DNA of 14,751 nt, from contig CACYBT010000244.1 in assembly GCA_902772715.1 (NCBI GenBank), positions 1 to 14,751 of the forward strand. Direction: 5' to 3'. Position 1 is the stretch's first letter; every line of letters starts with the position of its first letter. The notes under the pieces were generated by a model, which saw only the letters and a list, made by a program, of their open reading frames with translations, did not search any database and was not told the origin of the DNA. A program made the translations under genes and the position numbers. This DNA is from an uncultured Succinivibrio sp. (lineage in GTDB: Bacteria; Pseudomonadota; Gammaproteobacteria; Enterobacterales; Succinivibrionaceae). Positions 1 to 8,144 of this stretch are shown in pieces.

Positions 1-195
1 TGTATTATGACTATCATTTTTTCGGTGATAGGTGATCTGATGGAAAGTATGCTTAAAAGATTGGTCAATATTAAGGATTCTGGAAAAATCTTCCCAGGTC
101 ATGGAGGTATGCTCGACAGGATTGACTCTCAATTGGCAGCGATTCCTATCTTTTTAAGTACCATCTGGATTGCAAGCGGAGAAATATTCAAATGA
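1..195 (+). CDS. cdsA: Phosphatidate cytidylyltransferase, C-terminal fragment (cut by window edge)
   Basis: This is the last 64 codons of CdsA, the inner-membrane enzyme that makes CDP-diacylglycerol from phosphatidic acid and CTP, the precursor of all phospholipids. The frame is open from base 1, so the gene continues to the left. The CdsA signature is plain: S-x-L-K-R-x4-K-D-S-G-x2-F-P-G-H-G-G-x-L-D-R-I-D at about residues 17-42 of the fragment, followed by one hydrophobic segment (IPIFLSTIWIASG) that ends the protein. The stop TGA overlaps the ATG of dxr (ATGA), implying translational coupling. The segment cdsA-dxr-rseP follows the Vibrio/Aeromonas order. Identity is secure from the signature; nothing can be said about the N-terminal membrane segments. 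Confidence 0.95.
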   Translation, partial: CIMTIIFSVIGDLMESMLKRLVNIKDSGKIFPGHGGMLDRIDSQLAAIPIFLSTIWIASGEIFK

Positions 196-1385
196 AAGCG
201 ATCACTCTTTTAGGCGCTACCGGTTCGATAGGTACATCGACTTTAGATGTGTTAAGCCGTCATCCTGAGAAGTTCTCTCTATATGCTGCCTGTGCACAAC
301 GCAATGTAGAGAAGATGCTCGAGATTATTCTAAAATTTAAACCTAAAAAGGTGGCTTTGAGCAATGAGCAGGCAGCGTTAGTGTTAAAGGATAAAGTCTT
401 ATCGCTGCATCTTGATGTTGAGATTTTACGGGGAGAATCAGGAGTTATTGAACTTGCTGCTGATCCTAAGGCTGATATTGTGGTTGGCGCCATCGTAGGA
501 GCTGCCGGTTTAAAACCTCTGCTTGCCGCCGTTAAGAATGGGGGTACTATTGCGCTTGCCAATAAAGAAGCCTTAGTAATGTCAGGGCGTCTGTTTTTTG
601 ATGAGGTCAGAAAATATGGTGCTAGGGTGTTACCTGTGGATAGCGAGCATAGTGCAATTTTCCAGAGTCTGCCCTATGCCATTCAGACTAATCTTGGGTA
701 CTGTAATTTAAAAGAGCATAAGGTTGATAAGATCCTGCTTACCGGCTCTGGAGGTCCTTTTCGCAATAAGAAACTTGAAGAACTTTGCCATGTAACTGCC
801 AAGCAGGCGGTTGCCCATCCCGTCTGGTCGATGGGCCCAAAAATCTCTGTGGATTCTGCCACGATGATGAATAAAGGACTGGAGTTTATTGAGGCACGTT
901 ACCTTTTTAATGCCACCGATGCCGACATCAAAGTGGTTATTCATCCTCAGTCGGTTATTCATTCGATGGTTTCCTATATTGATGGCGCAGTCATGGCTCA
1001 GTTGGGCAAACCTGATATGCGTACTCCAATTGCGGTCGCTTTAGGCTTCCCAGATCGTATTCATTCGGGGGTTGGTGCTCTTGACTTTGCTTCCTTAGGA
1101 GAACTTACTTTTAAAGATCCTGATTATGAACGCTATCCATGCCTAAAACTTGCCATGCAGTCAAGTGAAAAAGGACAGGCTGCCACTGTAGCCTTAAATG
1201 CTGCCAATGAGATTGCGGTTGCCGCCTTTTTGGAGGACCGTCTTCGTTACCTTGATATCTCTCAAGTAGTGTCATCTGTCCTTGATAAAACAAATATTTG
1301 TGAATATTCAAGCATTGATGAAATTCTTGAAGCGGATAAGGTGGCAAGAGAACTGGCTGACAGCATTATCAGGAGTCATGAATAA
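192..1385 (+). CDS. dxr: 1-deoxy-D-xylulose 5-phosphate reductoisomerase
   Basis: Dxr (IspC) converts DXP to 2-C-methyl-D-erythritol 4-phosphate with NADPH, the committed step of the MEP isoprenoid pathway in the cytosol. The 397-residue length matches the family (E. coli about 398). The N-terminal NADPH fold shows GATGSIGTSTLDV at residues 8-20 and LANKEALVMSG at 122-132. Metal ligands D150 and E152 lie in PVDSEHSAIFQ, and E231 lies in MNKGLEFIEA. The substrate-binding His is H209 in AHPVWSMGPK, and IHPQSVIHSM follows. These positions coincide with the E. coli catalytic residues as I recall them. A GGAG at 178-181 lies ten bases before the ATG. The gene overlaps cdsA by four bases and its stop overlaps the rseP start by one base. 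Supplies undecaprenyl phosphate precursors, consistent with an envelope operon. No defects seen. Confidence 0.98.
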   Translation: MKAITLLGATGSIGTSTLDVLSRHPEKFSLYAACAQRNVEKMLEIILKFKPKKVALSNEQAALVLKDKVLSLHLDVEILRGESGVIELAADPKADIVVGAIVGAAGLKPLLAAVKNGGTIALANKEALVMSGRLFFDEVRKYGARVLPVDSEHSAIFQSLPYAIQTNLGYCNLKEHKVDKILLTGSGGPFRNKKLEELCHVTAKQAVAHPVWSMGPKISVDSATMMNKGLEFIEARYLFNATDADIKVVIHPQSVIHSMVSYIDGAVMAQLGKPDMRTPIAVALGFPDRIHSGVGALDFASLGELTFKDPDYERYPCLKLAMQSSEKGQAATVALNAANEIAVAAFLEDRLRYLDISQVVSSVLDKTNICEYSSIDEILEADKVARELADSIIRSHE

Positions 1386-2740
1386 TGGGTGTGCTTGGAG
1401 GCATAGTTTATTTCTTGTTGGCGCTTGGTATTCTTGTTACCATTCATGAGCTTGGGCATTTTCTTATGGCAAGAGCCTGTAAGGTTAAAGTGTTGCGCTT
1501 TTCATTAGGATTTGGCCCAGTTATTCTGCAGAAGACTGGCAAGGATGGTTGTGAATATGCGATAAGCGCTATTCCGCTTGGCGGTTATGTTAAAATGGAG
1601 GGGGAAAACTCTCCTCAAGAAGATACGACAGAACTTGCACCGGATTCGTTTAAGGCCAAAAGCGTATGGCAGCGTGCGCTTATAATTTTTGCCGGACCTT
1701 TTTTTAATATCGCTTTGGCTGTTATCCTTTTTACAGTGGTAAATCTAAGTGGCATACAGGAAAGATTACCCGTGGTAGGAGATGTGGTTCCACATTCTTT
1801 GGCATCAGAATCAGGTTTTGCTGTTTATGATAAAATTGACAGTATTAAGGATAAGAAGGTAGATAACTGGTCGGACTTTGTTTTTGCTCTTATTGAAAAT
1901 CTTGGGGCAGAGCATGTAACTGTGAGTGTCAGTGGAGACTTAGGCAGGGGGGCGACCCGTACACTTAACCTTAATTTAAAAGACATAAATCTGGAACGTA
2001 ATGAGTCCCCGCTTGAAAAAATTGGGCTTAAGATTTGTTATGGTAATATAACTACGGTTTTAGATGCGGTGATGGAGAATTCTCCAGCCTATGCTGCAGG
2101 GCTTAGAGTCAACGATGAGATTATAAGCATCAATGATCTTAAAGTTAACTCCTGGTATCGTCTGCAGGATGAGATTTTAAATTCTCATTTTAACGAACTT
2201 AATCTAGTGGTGAAACGCGACGGTAAACTTTACAGTACTAAGGTGAAGCCTGAGCCACGCTACGATAAGGAAAAAAAAATTGATCGTCCTTTTTTAGGAA
2301 TCGGGGCGAAAGTTATACCTCTTGAAGGACTTACCAGTCTTCATAAGTACACACTAACAGAAGGTTTTATCAAAGCCTGTAAAGATGCAGCGATGATGTC
2401 AAAGCTGGTGGTAGTTTCTGCCTATAAGCTGTTAAATGGTACCATTTCAGCGGATAATATTTCAGGGCCGATTGCTATTGCCAAGGGAGCCCAAGAAAGT
2501 GCACAATTTGGTTTCGTAATGTTTCTTAGCTTTTTGGCTGCTATTAGTGTAAACTTAGGTATCCTTAATTTAATTCCAATTCCTGTTTTAGACGGTGGAC
2601 AGTTGGTTTTTTTGGCATATGAGGCCGTCATGGGTAAAGAGCCTAGTGCTGGTGTCCAACGTATGCTGACTGCTATCGGAGCAGGTCTTTTATTAACACT
2701 GACGATTTTTGCCATTTTTAATGACATTAAGGGTTTATAG
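1385..2740 (+). CDS. rseP: Site-2 intramembrane zinc metalloprotease RseP
   Basis: RseP cleaves anti-sigma factor RseA within the membrane after DegS, releasing sigma-E, and clears remnant signal peptides. The 451 residues match the family (E. coli 450). The zinc-binding HELGH is at residues 21-25 in the first membrane segment. The conserved membrane-reentrant region runs through AISAIPLGGYVKMEGE (59-74), and FAGPFFNIALAVILF (102-116) is the second membrane segment. Two PDZ domains follow, roughly 125-215 and 220-310, the second with the carboxylate-binding loop near ENSPAYAAGL. The third metal ligand is D403 in NLIPIPVLDGGQL (395-407), and a last membrane helix closes the protein. AGGAG at 1371-1375 is nine bases from the ATG. 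An out-of-frame ATG at 1378 is not used. No rseA or sigma-E gene is in this window, so regulation is inferred from the family. Confidence 0.97.
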   Translation: MGVLGGIVYFLLALGILVTIHELGHFLMARACKVKVLRFSLGFGPVILQKTGKDGCEYAISAIPLGGYVKMEGENSPQEDTTELAPDSFKAKSVWQRALIIFAGPFFNIALAVILFTVVNLSGIQERLPVVGDVVPHSLASESGFAVYDKIDSIKDKKVDNWSDFVFALIENLGAEHVTVSVSGDLGRGATRTLNLNLKDINLERNESPLEKIGLKICYGNITTVLDAVMENSPAYAAGLRVNDEIISINDLKVNSWYRLQDEILNSHFNELNLVVKRDGKLYSTKVKPEPRYDKEKKIDRPFLGIGAKVIPLEGLTSLHKYTLTEGFIKACKDAAMMSKLVVVSAYKLLNGTISADNISGPIAIAKGAQESAQFGFVMFLSFLAAISVNLGILNLIPIPVLDGGQLVFLAYEAVMGKEPSAGVQRMLTAIGAGLLLTLTIFAIFNDIKGL

Positions 2741-2768
2741 TTTTTTTGACATTTTGTTGGGTATAAGG

Positions 2769-5183
2769 ATGAAAATTCGATTTCCTTTTAAGTTATCAGG
2801 CGTAAGTTTAGCGGTTGCGACTGCTTTGTTTGTGGTATCAACTTCCTATGCTGCGGATACTATTTCCAATATTCAGATACGTGGACTTAATCGTGTCACC
2901 AAGGGTGCAGTACTGTTGGCGCTGCCTCTGCGTGAAGGAGATATGATGTCACAGCAGAATGTGGCGATGGCCATGCAGAGGTTGTATGCTACGGGTGAAT
3001 TTGAGGATGTAAGTATTTCACATAATAACGGTACCCTTATTATTGATGTCAAGGAACGGCCGACTGTTGGTAAAATTGAATTTTCCGGTAATTCCGGAGT
3101 TAAGACTGACGATCTTAAAAAGGTTATCGCTGATGAAGGCATTAGAGCAGGCGAGCCTTTAAATAATCAGGCCTTAAACTCCATTGAAAAATCCTTAGAG
3201 GATTTTTATCATTCCTCCGGTTTATATCAGGCTTCGGTTAAGGCGGTGATAACTAATCTGCCACGCAATCGTGCTGATATCAAAATTGAGATTATTGAAG
3301 GTGTTCCGGCTAAGATTAAGCAGATCAATATTGTTGGAAACAAATCTTTCGATGAAGATGTTCTGTTGGCAAAGATGTCGCTACGTGATGATATTCCATG
3401 GTGGAACTTTCTGGCAGAGAATAACTACAGCGGACAGAAAATGACCGCGGATCTTGAATCTTTAAAATCCTACTATATGGATAGAGGATTCGTCAATTTC
3501 CGTATTGAAGGGACTTCAGTTGAGTTAACTCCCGATAAAAAAGGCATATATCTGACTATTAATGTCAATGAGGGAGATTGCTACAAGATTTCAGGCACTA
3601 CTTTGGCGGGTGACACCTTAAAGCACGAAGAGGAACTGAAGCAAGTCATTGATATTGAGAAGGACGATGTTTACAACCAGCACAAGGTTACTGTAAATGA
3701 GAAGAATCTTGCCGGTATTCTGGGTAAGTATGGTTATGCCAATACGGTAGTAAAAGCTGTTCCAATTTTTGATGAAGAGCATAAGACTGTTGAGCTGCAG
3801 TTCAATGTTATGCCGGGCAAACGTGTGCATGTTTCTCAGATCTTTATTACCGGTAACTCTGTTACGGATGATGTGGTAATTCGTCGTGAATTGCGCCAGA
3901 TGGATGGCACCTGGCTTTCCACAGAGGCTATCGAAACCTCCAAGGCCAGACTCAATCGCTTAGGTTACTTTGAGACAGTGGATATCAATACCGAAAATCT
4001 GGGTGGAACGCAGGATACTGTCAATGTCACCACTAAAATCACCGAACGTCCAACAGGCAGTATATCTGGCGGTATCGGTTATGGTTCCGACTCTGGTATG
4101 GCTTTACAGTTAGGTGTTTCACAGACCAATCTCTTTGGATGGGGAAAAGTAGGCGCTATTTCTGCATATAAGAATAAATACCGCCGTCATGCAGAAATTT
4201 CCTATACCGATCCGTATTTTACTGTAGATAATATCAGTCTTGGTGGACGTATATTCTATGACAGATACTATGGTGCCGATGATTACTCCACTGTGGATTA
4301 CAGAAACAGGACCATTGGTCTCTTTTCCTACTTAGGATACCCACTTTCAGAAAAATTAGGGATCAGATATTCTTTGGGTGTTGAGAAGAATCAGCTTGAG
4401 AACCGTGGCAGAAGATTCCAGCAGGGAGATAAATTCTACGAGATGTACAGTAAGAATTATGATCCAAATGCACGTTTCCCTGATCAGAAGGTAAACTTGC
4501 TGAACTACAAGGCCGGTATTGATTTGACATACACTACTTTGAACCAGAAGGTTTTCCCAACCAAGGGTTCACAGCATATCCTGTCGCTCATGGCTACCGT
4601 TCCTGGTTCAGATGCTCATTATTACAAGGCTACCGCTGAAACCTACAACTATTTCCCACTTACCGAATATCATGAGTATGTTTTTGGAATTCGCGGCAAG
4701 ATAGGTTATGGTAACGGTTACCAGAAAAAGAACGGCAAGACCGAATATCTGCCTTTCTATGACAACTTTAATTTGGGTGGTTCCCAGTGGCTGCGCGGTT
4801 TTAAGCGTAATGCCATCGGTCCTCGTGCCCTATACCGTAATCCTTTAAATGGTAATTATTACGAATCTAATACTAGTGTTGGTGGTAACGCTTTTTGGGC
4901 CGCATCTGCCGAGTTTATCTTCCCTCTGCCATTCATTGCAGAGGCCTATAGAAACAGTATCAGAACTTCAATTTTCTTTGACGCCGGTTCTTTGTGGGAT
5001 TCAAGATCTAAAGATTATGCGGTTGATTATTCAAAACCTGGCAAGTATCGTACTTCAGCCGGTATTTCTTTGACCTGGATGTCACCTTTAGGCCCTCTGA
5101 CTTTCAGTCTGGCTAAGGCACTCAAAAAAGAGCATGGTGACGATACTCAGGTATTTAATTTTGATATTGGTGGAACATTTTAG
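2769..5183 (+). CDS. bamA: Outer-membrane protein assembly factor BamA
   Basis: BamA is the Omp85 core of the BAM complex that folds and inserts beta-barrel proteins into the outer membrane. The frame is open from 2709, but the ATG at 2769 gives a proper signal peptide (MKIRFPFKL, then a hydrophobic core, cleavage after STSYA at residue 28) and 804 residues, close to E. coli's 810. The upstream start would overlap rseP and bury the signal. Five POTRA domains span about residues 31-428, followed by a 16-strand barrel to the end. The loop-6 signature LRGF is at 675-678, and the chain ends in the aromatic outer-membrane signal FNFDIGGTF. The ribosome site is odd: AAGG abuts the ATG directly, and TTGGG at 2757-2761 is the better spaced candidate. 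Gap to rseP is 28 bases; skp follows after 18. Confidence 0.96.
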   Translation: MKIRFPFKLSGVSLAVATALFVVSTSYAADTISNIQIRGLNRVTKGAVLLALPLREGDMMSQQNVAMAMQRLYATGEFEDVSISHNNGTLIIDVKERPTVGKIEFSGNSGVKTDDLKKVIADEGIRAGEPLNNQALNSIEKSLEDFYHSSGLYQASVKAVITNLPRNRADIKIEIIEGVPAKIKQINIVGNKSFDEDVLLAKMSLRDDIPWWNFLAENNYSGQKMTADLESLKSYYMDRGFVNFRIEGTSVELTPDKKGIYLTINVNEGDCYKISGTTLAGDTLKHEEELKQVIDIEKDDVYNQHKVTVNEKNLAGILGKYGYANTVVKAVPIFDEEHKTVELQFNVMPGKRVHVSQIFITGNSVTDDVVIRRELRQMDGTWLSTEAIETSKARLNRLGYFETVDINTENLGGTQDTVNVTTKITERPTGSISGGIGYGSDSGMALQLGVSQTNLFGWGKVGAISAYKNKYRRHAEISYTDPYFTVDNISLGGRIFYDRYYGADDYSTVDYRNRTIGLFSYLGYPLSEKLGIRYSLGVEKNQLENRGRRFQQGDKFYEMYSKNYDPNARFPDQKVNLLNYKAGIDLTYTTLNQKVFPTKGSQHILSLMATVPGSDAHYYKATAETYNYFPLTEYHEYVFGIRGKIGYGNGYQKKNGKTEYLPFYDNFNLGGSQWLRGFKRNAIGPRALYRNPLNGNYYESNTSVGGNAFWAASAEFIFPLPFIAEAYRNSIRTSIFFDAGSLWDSRSKDYAVDYSKPGKYRTSAGISLTWMSPLGPLTFSLAKALKKEHGDDTQVFNFDIGGTF

Positions 5184-5201
5184 TTTTAAGGAGAGTTTAA
5201 G

Positions 5202-5753
5202 ATGTTAAAAAAATTAGTGCTAGCAACAGCATTGTCACTGTCGTTATCAAATTTGACTTTTGCAGAAGAGGATAAAGGGGCTGTGAATGTTGCTGTAGTA
5301 AACATTCCACTTATTATGTCTGAACTCCCTCAGGCCAAGAGTGCTGCACAAGCCCTGCAGAAGGAATTTGAACCACGTCGTGCCGAACTTGAGAAAATTC
5401 AGACTAAAGGCATGAAATTGGAGCAGGATTTAAAAACCTCTAAAGATCCAACCAAGTTACAAAGAGAGTTGGCTCAATTGAGATCAGAATTTGATCTTAA
5501 GGCACAGGCATTACAGGAAGATTCTCAGAAAAAACAGCGAGATGCCGAATTAGAGTTGTACAAGATTATTCAGGAAGCCATCAACAGGATCTCAAAGGAA
5601 CGTGGTCTTGATCTTGTTCTAAGAGGAGAGAGCGTGGTTTTTGCCGTGGATAGAATTGATATTTCTGATGAGGTTATTGCTAGGGCCTCTAAGTTAAAAT
5701 CCGTAAGCAGCAAGTCTGACAGTGAAGACAAATCTGAGAAAAAAGGTAAGTAA
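5202..5753 (+). CDS. skp: Periplasmic chaperone Skp/OmpH
   Basis: Skp is a trimeric periplasmic holdase that carries unfolded outer-membrane proteins from the Sec translocon to BamA, whose gene lies immediately upstream. The 183-residue product has a signal peptide (MLKKLVLATALSLSLS, cleavage likely after TFA at residue 21). A short beta segment follows (VNVAVVNIPLIMSELPQAKSA). Residues about 50-135 are a long heptad-rich charged coiled coil forming the tentacle, and the closing strand segment ISKERGLDLVLRGESVVFAV comes next. AAGGAGA at 5188-5194 lies seven bases before the ATG, the best ribosome site in the cluster. The protein ends in a low-complexity Ser/Lys/Asp/Glu tail (last about 18 residues), which makes it longer than the E. 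coli protein (161). Identification rests on architecture and position between bamA and lpxD. Confidence 0.94.
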   Translation: MLKKLVLATALSLSLSNLTFAEEDKGAVNVAVVNIPLIMSELPQAKSAAQALQKEFEPRRAELEKIQTKGMKLEQDLKTSKDPTKLQRELAQLRSEFDLKAQALQEDSQKKQRDAELELYKIIQEAINRISKERGLDLVLRGESVVFAVDRIDISDEVIARASKLKSVSSKSDSEDKSEKKGK

Positions 5754-5773
5754 TTTTTAGCATTTGTGTATAT

Positions 5774-5804
5774 AAGACGCTAGCATATCTGTCTTAGCGT
5801 TCTT
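5774..5804 (+). other. Hairpin between skp and lpxD
   Basis: AAGACGCTA (5774-5782) pairs with TAGCGT-T-CTT (5795-5804) with a single bulged T5801, giving nine base pairs around a 12-base loop. It fills most of the skp-lpxD gap, the only sizeable gap between skp and lpxB. No T-run follows, so it is not a standard intrinsic terminator. An mRNA-processing, stability or partial attenuation role is possible but unproven. Confidence 0.5.
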
Positions 5805-5826
5805 GGCTGAATTACGGAGTATGTTT

Positions 5827-6849
5827 ATGTTAGTTAAGGATATTGCAGCTGCTCTTAATGCCAAGGTGGTTGGTAATGATTTAGTTGAGATACGCTGTGT
5901 AGCCAATCTCAAAACCGCCAAGGGCGATGAGATAAGTTTTCTTTCTGATCCTAAATACAGGAATGATCTGTCAGAGAGTAAGGCGGGTGCGGTCATTGTT
6001 AAAGAAAGTGAGGTTGCACATTGTAACTGTACTGCTTTAGTGATGAAAGATCCTTATGTTGGTTTTGCCAAAGTAGCACAGCTTTTAGACAGAACTCCAG
6101 TTATTGCAGAAGGGATCCATGCTACAGCACAGCTGGCCGAGAATGTTATTCTCGGACAGAATGTTGGTTTAGGCCCTTATGTAAGTATCGGAAAAGGGGC
6201 TAAAATTGGCAATAATGTTCAGTTAGGAGCTAATGTTTGCATCGGCGAAAATGTTGTAATTGGTGATAATACTAGAATTTATCCTAACTGCAGTGTTTAT
6301 CACGATTGCGTTATTGGCAGTTCCTGTTTGTTGCAGAGTGGCGTAGTGGTCGGCAGTGATGGCTTTGGCTATGCCAACGAACAGGGAGAATGGATTAAGA
6401 TCCCGCAGCAGGGACGCGTTGTTATTGGAAATCGTGTGGAGATAGGAGCTAATACTTGTATTGACCGTGGTGCAATTGATGATACGGTAATTGAAGATAA
6501 TGTTATTATTGATAATCTCTGTCAGATTGCCCATAATGACAGAATTGGCTATGGTACGGCCATAGCCGGATGCACGACTGTGGCAGGATCTGTTAATATT
6601 GGTAAGTACTGTATTATTGGCGGTAAAACGGTAATTAACGGACATATCAGTATTTGTGATGGAGTGACGATTACTGGTGCTAGCGGTGTTATGCGCGGTA
6701 TCGACAAACCTGGAATTTATTCTTCAGTGATTCCTGCTGTTTCCAATAAGGAATGGCGCTTAAATACCGCAAGATTCCTGCATCTTAATGATATGTATCG
6801 TAAGCTTATGGATCTTGAGAAAAAAGTAAAGATTTTAGAAGAAAAGTAA
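5827..6849 (+). CDS. lpxD: UDP-3-O-(3-hydroxyacyl)glucosamine N-acyltransferase
   Basis: LpxD adds the second 3-hydroxyacyl chain, from acyl-ACP to the 2-amino group of UDP-3-O-acylglucosamine, the third step of lipid A synthesis, in the cytosol. I chose the ATG at 5827: CGGAG (5815-5819) lies seven bases before it, and it gives 340 residues against 341 in E. coli. The frame also opens at TTG 5803 and ATG 5821, but the first lies inside the upstream hairpin and the second is one base from the ribosome site. An N-terminal uridine-binding domain (about 1-95) precedes a left-handed beta-helix of hexapeptide repeats (about 98-300) and a C-terminal helical tail. The catalytic His is H236 in QIAHND, with H273 in INGHIS, spaced 37 residues as in E. 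coli H239/H276. Followed after 21 bases by fabZ. Confidence 0.96.
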   Translation: MLVKDIAAALNAKVVGNDLVEIRCVANLKTAKGDEISFLSDPKYRNDLSESKAGAVIVKESEVAHCNCTALVMKDPYVGFAKVAQLLDRTPVIAEGIHATAQLAENVILGQNVGLGPYVSIGKGAKIGNNVQLGANVCIGENVVIGDNTRIYPNCSVYHDCVIGSSCLLQSGVVVGSDGFGYANEQGEWIKIPQQGRVVIGNRVEIGANTCIDRGAIDDTVIEDNVIIDNLCQIAHNDRIGYGTAIAGCTTVAGSVNIGKYCIIGGKTVINGHISICDGVTITGASGVMRGIDKPGIYSSVIPAVSNKEWRLNTARFLHLNDMYRKLMDLEKKVKILEEK

Positions 6850-6870
6850 CACCATAATAATGGGGGAAAA

Positions 6871-7335
6871 ATGACAGATAATATCGAAAATGCGCATACC
6901 CTGGATGTTGAATCCATTATGCAACTATTGCCTCACAGATATCCTTTTTTGATGGTAGACAAAGTCCTTGACTATACGATTAGCGACGAGAAGAAAACCC
7001 TGCGTGCGGTCAAGAATGTGACCATAAATGAGCCTTTCTTTCAGGGACATTTTCCTGGTAAGCCAGTGTTGCCTGGTGTGCTGATTTTAGAAGCTATGGC
7101 TCAGGCTACGGGTATTTTGGCATTTACCATGGTAGGTAAACCAAAGGATGGTGAGCTGTATTACTTTGCCGCCATTGATAGAGCCCGTTTTAAACGCCCT
7201 GTAGTGCCTGGCGACCAGCTGATTTTGGATGTAGAGTATTTCAAAGAGAAACGCGGTATTGCTTCGTTCAGCGGTGTCGCCACTGTTGATGGAAAGGTTG
7301 TCTGCACAGCAGATCTGATGTGTGCTAAACACTAA
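6871..7335 (+). CDS. fabZ: 3-hydroxyacyl-ACP dehydratase FabZ
   Basis: FabZ dehydrates 3-hydroxyacyl-ACP to trans-2-enoyl-ACP in the fatty-acid elongation cycle. It competes with LpxA and LpxD for the same 3-hydroxyacyl-ACP pool, and so sets the balance between phospholipid and lipid A. The 154-residue hot-dog fold protein carries LLPHRYPFLMVDKV at 19-32. The active site is H60 in FQGHFPGKPVLPGV and E74 in LILEAMAQATG, the standard FabZ pair. The motif FAAIDRARFKRPVVPGDQL lies in the C-terminal half. A purine-rich GGGGGAA at 6862-6868 is the ribosome site. It is placed between lpxD and lpxA exactly as in other gammaproteobacteria. The short N-terminal extension before the dehydratase core is a little longer than in E. 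coli. No defects seen. Confidence 0.98.
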   Translation: MTDNIENAHTLDVESIMQLLPHRYPFLMVDKVLDYTISDEKKTLRAVKNVTINEPFFQGHFPGKPVLPGVLILEAMAQATGILAFTMVGKPKDGELYYFAAIDRARFKRPVVPGDQLILDVEYFKEKRGIASFSGVATVDGKVVCTADLMCAKH

Positions 7336-7355
7336 TTTTTATCAGGAACTTTATT

Positions 7356-8144
7356 TTGACACAAGCAACTGGAATTATTGATAAGTCAGCTCATATTGGT
7401 CAGGATGTCATTTTAGGAAAAAATGTCACCATACGCGAAAATGTGATTATTGAGGGGCGCGTAACAATAGGTGATGACTGTATTTTTGAGCCATTTTGTA
7501 TTATAAGAGGCCCTACCACAATCGGCAGAAACAATCATTTTTACCAGTTCTGCTCAATTGGCGAGGGGTGTCAGGATCTAAAATACGCTGGGGAGCCTAC
7601 TACTCTTACAATTGGCGACAACAATATCATTCGTGAACATGTCTCGATGCATCGCGGTACGATTCAAGGCCGGGGCAATACTAAGGTTGGCTCTGACAAT
7701 CTCTTTATGATTAACACGCATATTGCTCATGACTGTATAGTCGGTGACCACTGTATTTTTTCCAATAATGCTACTCTGGCAGGACATGTGGTGATTGATG
7801 ATTATGTGGTATTTGGCGGACTTGCTGCCATTCACCAGTTTGGTCGTGTTGGTTGTCATGCAATGATAGGCGGAATGGCTGCTCTTAATATGGATGTTCC
7901 TCCATATGTGATGGCAGCAGGTCATTATGCTAAGCCTTTTGGTATAAATAAACGTGGTTTGCAGCGTCGTGGCTTTAGTGACGAAGCCATTTCTGCCATT
8001 TTTCAGGCTTATATGCTACTTTATAAGAAACATCTGACAGTAGAGGATGCTATTCCGGAAATTAAAAAAATTGCTGATGAGTTTCCGGAAGTCGTACCTT
8101 TTGTTGAGTTTCTAAAAGACCACGGTCGAGGGATTATCCGTTAA
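7356..8144 (+). CDS. lpxA: UDP-N-acetylglucosamine 3-O-acyltransferase LpxA (TTG start)
   Basis: LpxA transfers a 3-hydroxyacyl chain from ACP to the 3-OH of UDP-GlcNAc, the first step of lipid A synthesis. The start is TTG at 7356: AGGA at 7344-7347 is eight bases upstream, no in-frame ATG lies near the conserved N-terminus, and the resulting 262 residues equal the E. coli length. The N-terminal two thirds is a left-handed beta-helix of hexapeptide repeats. Catalytic H125 lies in NTHIAHDC (120-127), the same position as in E. coli. QDLKYAGEPT (73-82) is the substrate loop, and the C-terminal helices run to GRGIIR. Gly173, the hydrocarbon-ruler residue that in E. coli permits a C14 chain, is kept in MIGGM. 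The stop TAA overlaps the lpxB ATG by one base. Confidence 0.97.
   Translation: MTQATGIIDKSAHIGQDVILGKNVTIRENVIIEGRVTIGDDCIFEPFCIIRGPTTIGRNNHFYQFCSIGEGCQDLKYAGEPTTLTIGDNNIIREHVSMHRGTIQGRGNTKVGSDNLFMINTHIAHDCIVGDHCIFSNNATLAGHVVIDDYVVFGGLAAIHQFGRVGCHAMIGGMAALNMDVPPYVMAAGHYAKPFGINKRGLQRRGFSDEAISAIFQAYMLLYKKHLTVEDAIPEIKKIADEFPEVVPFVEFLKDHGRGIIR

Noticed and set aside
6223..6645. 140-codon - strand ORF opposite lpxD, and a similar 115-codon one opposite lpxA (7578-7925)
   Set aside because: Both are antisense shadows of the hexapeptide repeat coding sequence, Asn/Thr/Ser-rich and without ribosome sites.
7345..7351. GGAACTT resembling a sigma-E -35 box before lpxA
   Set aside because: No sigma-E -10 at the required spacing, and the AGGA within it serves as the lpxA ribosome site.
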